Assembly (NCBI RefSeq): GCF_002752655.1
Contig: NZ_CP023738.1
Coordinates: 62,001-126,000, forward strand
DNA: 64,000 nt
Source: Methylosinus trichosporium OB3b
GTDB taxonomy: Bacteria > Pseudomonadota > Alphaproteobacteria > Rhizobiales > Beijerinckiaceae
Direction: 5' to 3'
Part shown: positions 1 through 8,900 of the stretch, one piece after another
Numbering within the stretch: the stretch's first letter is position 1
Layout of the letters: the number at the start of each line of letters is the position of its first letter
Notes under the pieces: model-generated
Told to the model about the DNA's origin: nothing
Seen by the model: the letters and a program-made list of their open reading frames with translations, nothing else
The model's database searches: none
Made by a program: the position numbers and the translations under genes

Positions 1-2
1 CG

Positions 3-2960
3 AAGGCGGGGCGCGATCCGGACGGCGGCAAGGTCGCCTTGATGCTGCACAGCTTCGTGCATCCCGACGGCGATCACGCGCGCGCCGTGATCCGCGAGCC
101 CTTCCTCGATTATGTGCGCAATTCGGTGGATGCGCAGCGCCATGGCTCGGAGGAGGGGCGGGCCATGTCCGAGCGCCAGCGCGCGCAGATCGCCGATTAC
201 GCCTTCGAGCGCTATGTCCGCTCGGCGGCGCTGTTCGGCTCGCCGTCCGAGTGCCGCGACATGCTGGAGCGCGCCGCCGCGACCGGCGTCGACGAGATCG
301 CCTGCCTCATCGATTTCGGCGTCGACGAGGATCTCGTGCTGCAATCGCTCGAGCACCTCGACGCGCTGCGGCCGCAACGCGCGCGGCGCCCGGCTCCAGC
401 CGCCGCCGCGGCTGTCGACGAACCCATCGCCATCATCGGCATGAGCGGACGTTTCGCCGGCGCCGGCGATCTGGACCGGTTCTGGCGGGCGATCCGCGAC
501 GGCGAGGAGCTGCTGTCGCCGCCCCCGCCTGAGCGCGGCGGCGCCGGCCTGCCGCCGCGCGGCGGCTATCTCGCCGATGTCGAGGGCTTCGACGCCGCGC
601 TGTTCGGACTGGCGCCCGCCGAGGCGGCGGCGATGGACCCGCATCAGCGTCTCTTTCTCGAGGAGACGTGGAGCGCGCTCGAGAACGCCGGCCTGCGTCC
701 GAGCGCGCTCCGGGGCAGCCGAACGGGCGTGTTCGCCGCCGCCTATTCCACCGGCTATGAGGGCTTGCTGCGGGCGAAGGGCGAAGCGCTCGACGGGCTC
801 GCGGCGGTCGGCGCCGCGCTCTCCATGGTCCCCAACCGCGCCTCCTTTCTGTTCGATTTCACCGGGCCGAGCGAGGCGGTCAACGCCGCCTGCGCCAGCG
901 GCCTTCTCGCCGTGCATCGCGCCGCCGCGGCGCTGCGCGCCGGCGAATGCGACATGGCGCTCGCCGGCGGCGTCAGCCTGCTGCTCGCGCCGGAGGAGAC
1001 GGCGGCGCTGGCGCGGCTCGGCGTGCTCTCGTCCGAGGGCGTCTGCCGCGCTTTCGAGGAGGGGGCGAATGGGCAGGCGCGCGGCGAAGGCGTCGGCGTC
1101 GTGGTGCTGAAGCGCTTGGCGGACGCCGAGCGCGACGGCGATTTCATCCACGCCGTGCTGCGCGGCTCGGCGGTCAATCACGCCGGCGCCCGCTCCGGCT
1201 CCGTCACTCTTCCGAACCCGCGTCTTCAAGCCGCCTGCATGGCCGAGGCGGTGCGCCGCTCCGGGCTCGCCGGCGCCGATATCGATTACATCGAGGCCCA
1301 TGGCGCCGGCTCCAAGGCCGGCGACATGGCCGAGGTCAGCGCCTTCGCGCAGGCCTTCGACGCGCTGGAGCGGACAGGCGCGCCCTGCGTCGTCGGCAGC
1401 GTGAAGCCGCTCATCGGCAGCCTCGACGCGGCGGGCGGCGTCGCGGGGCTGATGAAGGCCATATTGGCGCTGCGCTGCGCCGTCCTGCCCGGCCTGCCGC
1501 GCCGGGTCGCGGGTCGTCCGATCGAGGCGGACCTCCGCCTTCGTTTCGTGGACGAAGCCAGCCCCTGGCCGACCGCGCCCGGCCGGCGCCGCGCGGCGAG
1601 CGTCCACGCCTATGGGCTCGGCGGGACCAACGCCCATCTCGTGCTCGAGGAAGCGCCCGCGCGCGCCGAGCCGGCGGCGCCCGCCCCGCAGCCGATCCGT
1701 ATATCGGCGCGCAGCGAAGAGGGGCTGCGCGCGACGATGGCCCGGCTCCTCGCCTTCATCGACGCCAAATCGCCGTCTCTCGCCGACATCGCCGTCACCC
1801 TCGCGGAGGGGCGCGACTCCTTCCCCTGCCCCTGGTCGATGAACGCGCGCGACCTCGATCATCTCAGCGAGGCGATGCGCGGCTTCCTCTCGGGCGGACC
1901 CGCGCCGGAGCCGGCCGTTGGCGCGCCGACCTCGGGGCGACGCATTCCCATGCCCGGACTGATTTTCGAGCGCGCGGCTTCGAGCAGCGAGCCTGAAGGC
2001 TCGCGGCCCAGGAACGCCCTCGGACCGCGAGCCTTCAGGCTCGCCCCGGAAACTTTTCTTTCATCGACTCCCGCCGGCAGCGTCGTCGGGACCTTCTACG
2101 ACGCCGTCTCTCGCGTCGAGGAGCGCGAGGGCGACATCTTCCTCACCCTCGCGCCTTTGCCCGAAATCGTCCCCGGCTTCTCCTGGCGGCGCACCTTTCA
2201 AGACCCGGACCGCCATCCGGCCCATTGGGCGATGGTGCAGGATGCGCAGCGGCAGATGCGCGAGGTCCTGTTCGCCGAGGTGGATTTCTCGCGCGTCGCC
2301 CGCGCGCTCGATTTCGGCTGCGGCGTCGGATCGGATCTCGTCGCGCTGGCGCGCCGCCGTCCCGGGCTCGAGGGCGTCGGCTACACCATCTCCGCCCGGC
2401 AGGCGCGCATCGCCGCGCGCCGCGTCGCCGCCGCCGGGCTCGAGGATCGCGTCGCCATCCATCATCGCGACAGCGCGAAGGACCCTTTCCCCGGCCTGTT
2501 CGATCTCGTCTTCGGCTTCGAGGTCGGCCATCACATCGCCGACAAGCCGAGCCTCTTCGGCAATATTTCGGGCCATCTCGCGGAGGAGGGCTGGCTCGTC
2601 CTCGCCGATTGCGCCTCGAGCACTTTGGCGCCGATCGTCCTGCCGGAGGTCGGCTCCTATACGAGCCCCAAGGCGGATTATGCCGAGCTGCTCGCCGCGC
2701 AGAATCTCGAGATCGAGGTCTGTGTCGACGTCTCCGCCGAGATCGCCAATTTTCTGCACGACCCCGGCCTCGAGGAGATGCTGGCGCAGGAGGCGGGCGG
2801 CGATGCGGCGGCGCTCAACGCCGCCGTGCAGCGCTCCTGGGACGGCTTCGGCAAGGCGCTGGCGAGCGGGCTCGTCTCCTATCTCCTCATCACCGCGCGC
2901 AAGCGCAGCGGCGCGTCCGGTCTCGTGACGACCAACCGGCGGCAATTGGGACTCGCATGA
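3..2960 (+). CDS. trans-AT PKS, 5'-partial: luciferase-like monooxygenase - KS0 - methyltransferase
   Basis: The frame is open to the window edge, so the true start lies upstream. The first ~120 residues match the C-terminal part of FMN-dependent luciferase-like monooxygenase domains of natural-product synthases (IDFGVDEDLVLQSLEHLDAL). A KS follows at about nt 423-1660. Its nucleophile Cys is codon 891-893 (AACASG) and the first His (EAHGAG) is present, but the usual K-x-x-I-G-H reads KPLIGS, with Ser at 1419-1421. By family rule this is a non-elongating KS0. A class I SAM methyltransferase (DFGCGVGSD near nt 2310) fills about nt 2070-2910. There is no AT and no ACP; the next gene starts with an ACP and overlaps this one by ATGA. 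In trans-AT systems KS0-MT-ACP units often O-methylate the chain; that function is inferred here. An in-frame palindromic element lies in the KS-MT linker (1987-2044). Confidence 0.9.
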   Translation, partial: KAGRDPDGGKVALMLHSFVHPDGDHARAVIREPFLDYVRNSVDAQRHGSEEGRAMSERQRAQIADYAFERYVRSAALFGSPSECRDMLERAAATGVDEIACLIDFGVDEDLVLQSLEHLDALRPQRARRPAPAAAAAVDEPIAIIGMSGRFAGAGDLDRFWRAIRDGEELLSPPPPERGGAGLPPRGGYLADVEGFDAALFGLAPAEAAAMDPHQRLFLEETWSALENAGLRPSALRGSRTGVFAAAYSTGYEGLLRAKGEALDGLAAVGAALSMVPNRASFLFDFTGPSEAVNAACASGLLAVHRAAAALRAGECDMALAGGVSLLLAPEETAALARLGVLSSEGVCRAFEEGANGQARGEGVGVVVLKRLADAERDGDFIHAVLRGSAVNHAGARSGSVTLPNPRLQAACMAEAVRRSGLAGADIDYIEAHGAGSKAGDMAEVSAFAQAFDALERTGAPCVVGSVKPLIGSLDAAGGVAGLMKAILALRCAVLPGLPRRVAGRPIEADLRLRFVDEASPWPTAPGRRRAASVHAYGLGGTNAHLVLEEAPARAEPAAPAPQPIRISARSEEGLRATMARLLAFIDAKSPSLADIAVTLAEGRDSFPCPWSMNARDLDHLSEAMRGFLSGGPAPEPAVGAPTSGRRIPMPGLIFERAASSSEPEGSRPRNALGPRAFRLAPETFLSSTPAGSVVGTFYDAVSRVEEREGDIFLTLAPLPEIVPGFSWRRTFQDPDRHPAHWAMVQDAQRQMREVLFAEVDFSRVARALDFGCGVGSDLVALARRRPGLEGVGYTISARQARIAARRVAAAGLEDRVAIHHRDSAKDPFPGLFDLVFGFEVGHHIADKPSLFGNISGHLAEEGWLVLADCASSTLAPIVLPEVGSYTSPKADYAELLAAQNLEIEVCVDVSAEIANFLHDPGLEEMLAQEAGGDAAALNAAVQRSWDGFGKALASGLVSYLLITARKRSGASGLVTTNRRQLGLA
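1987..2044. repeat. In-frame palindromic element, family A (KS-MT linker)
   Basis: A 58-bp inverted repeat begins GCGAGCCTGAAGGCTCGCGG and ends with its near reverse complement. Related copies lie at 23315-23361, 39686-39739 and 45517-45586. Here it is translated in frame as part of the linker between the KS and the MT, giving a Pro/Arg-rich stretch. Confidence 0.8.
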
Positions 2961-5900
2961 TCTCCTATCAGCAGAAATTGCGGAATATGGCTGCGCGAAG
3001 CGAGGCGCCGGGCCGCGAGCATTCGCGCGTGCTGCGGCTGCTCGCAGAAACGCTGGGCGTCGCCCCGCAAAGCGTCTCGCCCGATGCTCCCTTCGCCGAG
3101 CTCGGCCTCAACTCGCTGCTCGGCGTTCGTTTTCTCGACGCGGTCAATCGCGCTTTCGATCTGCGGCTCGGCGTCGAGGCTTTGTTCGCGCATCGAACCG
3201 CCGCGGCGCTCGCCCGTCATATTGAGACGCTGGCGCCGCGCCCGGCGATCGTCGCAGCGCCGGAGCCGGCGCCGCTGCGGGACGACGATATCGCCGTCAT
3301 CGGCATGGCCGGCCGCTTTCCCGGCGCGCCCGACGTCGCGGCCTTCTGGTCGCTGCTCGCGGAGGGACGCAGCGCGGTTGGCGCGGCCCCGGCCGATCGC
3401 CGTCCGGCGTTCGGCGACGAGATTCGCGCCGGCTTTCTCGAAGGCGTCGCGCAGTTCGACGCCGCCTTCTTCGGGATTTCGCCGCGCGAGGCGGCGGCGA
3501 TGGACCCTTGCCATCGGCTGTTCCTCGAGGAGGCTTGGCGCGCCTTCGAGAACGCCGGCCTCTCCGCCGAGCGCCTCGCCGGCGGCGCCGTGGGCGTCTT
3601 CGTCGGCGCCTCCGGCTCGGGCTATGAGGCGCTGCTCGATGCGGACAGCAAATCGGCGCAGAGCTACGGCCTCACCGGCAATCTCGCCTCGATGATCGCC
3701 GCGCGCGTCGCTTACGCGCTCGATCTCAAAGGCCCGTCGCTCGTCGTCGACACCGCTTGCTCGTCCTCTCTCGTCGCGGTCGCTCTCGCCTGCGACGCAC
3801 TGCGGCGCGGCGAGATCGATCTCGCGCTCGCGGGCGGCGTCGCTCTGTTCCTCGATCCGCTCGCCTTCGACGCGATGCGCCGCGCCGGAATGCTGTCGCC
3901 GAGCGGCGCCTGCCGCGCTTTCGACGCCGCGTCCGACGGCATCGCCGTCGGCGAGGCGGCGGCGGCCGTGGTGTTGAAGCCGCTGCGCCGGGCGCTGGCC
4001 GATGGCGACCGTATCGACGCGGTGATCAAGGCGACCGGGACCAATCAGGACGGCCGCAGCAATGGCGTCACCGCGCCCAATCCGCAGGCGCAGACCGATC
4101 TCATGCGCGCCGTGCATCGCCGCGCCGGCGTCGCGCCGGAGACGATCACTTTTGTCGAGGCGCATGGGACGGGCACGCCGCTCGGCGATCCGATCGAGGT
4201 CGCGGCGCTGCGCGAGGCGCTCGGCCCACGCGATCCCGAGGCTGCGCCCTGCTGGCTCGGCTCGGCCAAGGCCAGCGTCGGCCATACGGCGGAGGCGGCG
4301 GGAATCGTCGGGCTGATCAAGACGATCCTCTGTCTGCGCCACGGCGAATTGCCGGCTTCGGCGCATTTTTCGGCGCTCAATCCCAAGATCGACGTCGGGC
4401 GCTCTGGCCTTTCGGTGCTGACGGCTCGCCGGCCCTGGCTCGCCGCGTCCGGGGCGCCGCGGCGCGGCGCGGTCAGCGCCTTCGGGCTCAGCGGAACCAA
4501 CGCCCATGCGGTGCTCGAGGAGGCGCCGGCTCTCGACCGCGCGCGTCCGACGCCGGCGCCGACGCTGCTGCTGCTCTCGGCCCGCGACGCCGAGGCGCTG
4601 GCGCGCAAGGTCGCCGATCTCGCCGCCTGGCTGCGCGGTCCGGGCGCCGACGCCGCGCTCGTCGATGTCGGCGCGACGCTGGCGCGCGGGCGGACGCATT
4701 TCGCGCATCGCCTCGCGCTCATCGCCGCGACCCCGGCCGAGGCGGCCGAGCGGCTCGCCGCGGGCGACTACCGCATCGCCATCGCCGATGGGGCGGGCGC
4801 CGCGCCGGCTTCGAATCGCGGCGATCTCGACGCCTTCGCCGCGCAATATTTGTCTGGCGCGGCGCCGGAGTGGCCTACGCTGTGGCCGGAGGGGCGCCGC
4901 GCGCTCGATCTGCCGGGCTATCCTTTCGCGCCGACCGAGCATTGGGCGGTGCGGCCGCCGTCCACGACCGAAAGCGGGCTGCGCGTCCGGCTCCGCCCGG
5001 ACGATCCGCTGGTTCGCGATCATATCGTCGACGGCGCCGCCATCCTCCACGCCGCCGTCTTCCTCGATCTCGCCTGCCGCGCCGGTGAAGCGATCTTCGG
5101 CGCGGCGCCGCGCGGCCTGCGCGACATCGCCTGGGAGCGGACCATCGCCGTCCCCGAGAGCGGGATCGAGCTGCGGATCGACACCGCGCCCGCCGGCGTC
5201 GATGTGGCGGCGAATCTCCGCCCGCAGGGCGGAGAGGTCGCGGCCCGCTGCCGGCTCACGCGAGCGGCGGCGCCCGCGCCGTCGCGCCTGGACATAGCGG
5301 CGTCGAAAGCGCGCGCCGATCTGCATATGGATCGCGGTGCGCTCGTCGGCCTCGATCGCGGCGCGGCGCGTCTCGGACCGAGCTTTGCCGGGCTCGACGC
5401 GCTGTGGCTCGGCGAAGATGTGGCGCTCGGCCGGATCGACAATCTCGAAATCGAGCCTGGGCGTCTGCTGCCCTTGCGCCTTTCGGACGCCATCATCCAG
5501 ACCGCCGCCGCTCTGCTGGCGCGCGCCGACGGGCCGGCGCCGGCGCTGCGCTATCCGGTCGCTGTCGCGGCGATCGACCTGCACGCGCCACTGCCGCGGC
5601 AGGCGTCGATTCTGGCGCGCCGCGCGGGACCGGATCAAATCGATGTGACTGTGGCCGACGACCAGGGCGCGCCCTGTCTGCATTGGTCCGGCCTGACGCT
5701 GCGGCGCGCCGGAGCGCCGGCCCCCGTCGCGCGCGCCTTCCGGCCGTTCTTCGCCGAGGCGCCCGCCGCGCTCTTGCCCCGGCGCCGGCTCGACGCCGCG
5801 ATCGGCGGCCCGGCCTTTGCCGCGGCTTTCGCCGATCTTTCGCCGCTGGCGGCAGATCCGGCGGAGCCGCGCGAGATCGCCGAACTGGTCCGCCGCCTGC

Positions 5901-8900
5901 CATCCGGCGCGCTGATCCTCTATGGCGCCGCGGAGCGGCCGGCGCCCGAGCATCTGCTCGCCTTGCTGAAGGCTCTCGCCGCCGATGGGCCGGCGCAGAT
6001 CGAGCTGCGCATCGCCGTCGCCCCGATGCGGCGCGTCGACGGCCGAGAGCGCGCGGTCGATCCGGCCGGCGCCGTGCTCGAAGGCCTCGCCAAGGCGGCC
6101 GGGCGCGAGCATCCCGGCTGGACAATGATCATCCTCGATGTCGACGCGCTGGAGCCGAGCCGCGAGCTATTGCTCGCGACGCCGGCCGAGGCGAGCGGCG
6201 AGCCCGTGGCGCTGCGCGGCGGGCGCCGATACGCCCGGCGCCTCTCTCCTGTGGAGTCCCTGGGAGCGCAGGCCTCCGGCCTGCGAGAAGGCGGCGCCTA
6301 TCTCATCACCGGCGGAATGGGCCGCATCGGTCGTGAAATCGCGCGCCATCTCGCCGAACATTGGCGGGGAAAGCTCGTCCTCGTCGGTCGCCGGCCCCTC
6401 GACGCCGAGCGCGGCGCCTTTCTGGAGAGCCTGCGCCGCCTCGGCGCCGAAGCCGATTATCACGCGCTCGACATCGCCGAGCCTTCAGCGCTCGACCCCG
6501 TCATCGCCGCGATGAAGGCGCGTTTCGGCGCCGTGCATGGCGTCATCCAGGCGGCTGTCGATCCGTTGTTCGCGCGCATTGCGGAGACCGGCGCGGCGGA
6601 CTTCGCCGCGGCTCTGCGCCCGAAGGTCGCGGGGCTGCGCGAGATCGCGCGCGCGACGCGGAACGAGACGCTGGATTTTCTCGCCGTCTTCTCGTCGATC
6701 GGCGCCTATGCGGCCTTTCCGGGCAATGTCGGACAGGCGAGCTATTGCGCCGCCTGCTGTTTCGAGGAGGCCTTCGCGGCGGAGCTGAGCGCGGCCGGGC
6801 GGCCCGTCCGGCTCATCCAATGGGGCCTCTGGCGCCATGACGCCTTCGCCGGCGACGGCGTGGCGCGGCTCGCCCGCCAGGGCGTCGAGGCGATGGCTCC
6901 GGCCGAGGCGGTGCGCGCCTTCGAGCGCATCGTCGGCGGAGCGGAGAACCGCATCGTCCATGCGGCGCTCGGCGACGCGGTCTGGCAGGCCATGGGTGCG
7001 CCTGCCGCGCCGGGTGCGGCCTTCGCCGCGGCCGCGGAGGCCGCGCGCGCGGCGTCTTCGGGGGCGGTCGGGAGCATCGCTTCGATCGAGGCCGTCGACG
7101 CCTATGGCCGTCATGCGGCGCGCCGCCGACTGCAGGAGCGCGGCGTTCTCGCCGCGGGCGAGCCGGCGCCCGCGGCCGAAGATCTCGGCCGCCGTCTCGG
7201 CGCGCTGCCGCGGCATGCGCGGCTCGTCGCCGCCCTCGCCGAACTGCTCGCGCGCTGCGGGGAGACGGCGCCCGACCGCGCGGCGCTGCTCGCGCTCGAG
7301 CCGCGCCTGCGCGACTCGCTCGATCTGCTCGACCATTGCGTCGCCGCTCTGCCGGATGTGGTCGCCGGCGAGCGCCAAGGTCCGGACGTCCTCTTTCCCG
7401 AGGGCTCGATGCGGCTCGTCGAGGCGATCCATCGCGACCAGCCCGTGCTCGCCGCCTGCAATGTCGTGATGGCGCGCGCGGCGCAAGCGAGCGGGAGCCT
7501 GCGCATTGTCGAGATCGGCGCCGGCGCCGGCGCCACCACCCGAGCCGTGCTCGATGCGCTCGGCGACGCGCCTTTCGACTATTCGTTCACCGATGTCTCG
7601 GCGGCTTTCGTGAAGCGCGCGCGCGGCCTCTTCGCCGATCCGCGCCTGCGCTTCGGCGTGCTCGACATCGAGCGCGATCCCGGCTCCCAGGGTTTTGCGG
7701 CGGGCGGCTTCGATCTCGTCCTCGCCACCAATGTGCTCCATGCGACGCGCGACATCGCCGAGAGCCTTCGCCACGCGTCCTCGCTGCTGAAGCCGCAAGG
7801 GCTGCTGCTGCTCGATGAGATGACGCGCGCCGAGGATTTCGCGACGCTCACCTTCGGCCTGCTAGACGGCTGGTGGCGCGCCGAGGATGCGGCGATCCGG
7901 CTGCCGCACAGTCCGCTGCTCGATGTCGCCGGCTGGCGGCGCGCCCTCGAGGCGGCCGGCCTCGCGCATGTCGTCGCCGCGCCGGCGCCGGGATTCAATG
8001 CGAGCGCCAGCCCGCAGACCGTGCTGCTCGCCGAAAAGCCGGCGGCCCCGTCGCCGGCGCGCGCCGCTCCGGCTCGTGCGAGCGAGGGAAGCGCCGAGGA
8101 TTTTATCCGCGCAATGGTCGCCGCCGGGCTCGACATGGCGGCGGAGGCGATCGATCCGGAGCGACCCTTCGGCGAGATCGGCGTCGATTCGATCGTCGCA
8201 CCGCAGATCACGGAAGATATCAACCGCGCAGCGGGGATCGAGCTCAGGGCGACCGATCTCTACAATTTCCCCAATGTCCGCCGGCTCGCGGCGCATATCG
8301 CCGAGCGCTTCCCGCAAGTGAGCTTTTGTCACCCCGGCGAGGAAGTGAACCAGCTACGATCGAGCGCGACTCCTTCTCCCATAGGGAGAAGGTGGCCCGG
8401 CGAAGCCGGGTCGGATGAGGGGAACGCCGGCGCGAACATCGGCGAGAAAGAACCCCCTCACCCGGCCGCTCCGCGGCCACCCTCTCCCTTTGGGCTACGG
8501 GATTCACGGAAACGCTTTGGCTGTTGCGATGGCGTATCCGGCGAGCATGGAGGCGAGGCGGTTCCATCCGTCTCGCATCGTCTTGGGGCCGGGCGGCTTG
8601 TAGTAGCAGTTCCAGCCTCCCAAACGGGCTGTGATCCAAGCGAGCCATGCGAGCGAGCCCTTCTCATGCGGGTTCTTCTGCCGTTCCGTCTTGCCCTCCA
8701 AGGTCTTGCCGATCGCCTCGAGCGGCTCGACCAGGGCCTCGTCGACGACGTCGCCACAGGAGCGCGGGCCGCCGTCGCGCGCGTCGACCAGTTGAATGAT
8801 GCGAGCCGCCGCTCCGAGGGCCACCGCCGAGAGCCGCATCAACCGCTCGGCGTCGACGATCTGGCTGTCCTCGAGCGCGAGCCCGTCGCTTTTGAGGGTG

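Noticed and set aside
2061..2945. Long open frame on the - strand inside the first PKS gene
   Set aside because: No recognisable domain; mirrors the codon bias of the real + strand gene. Many similar long antisense frames occur across 1-34990 because stops are rare in this GC-rich DNA.
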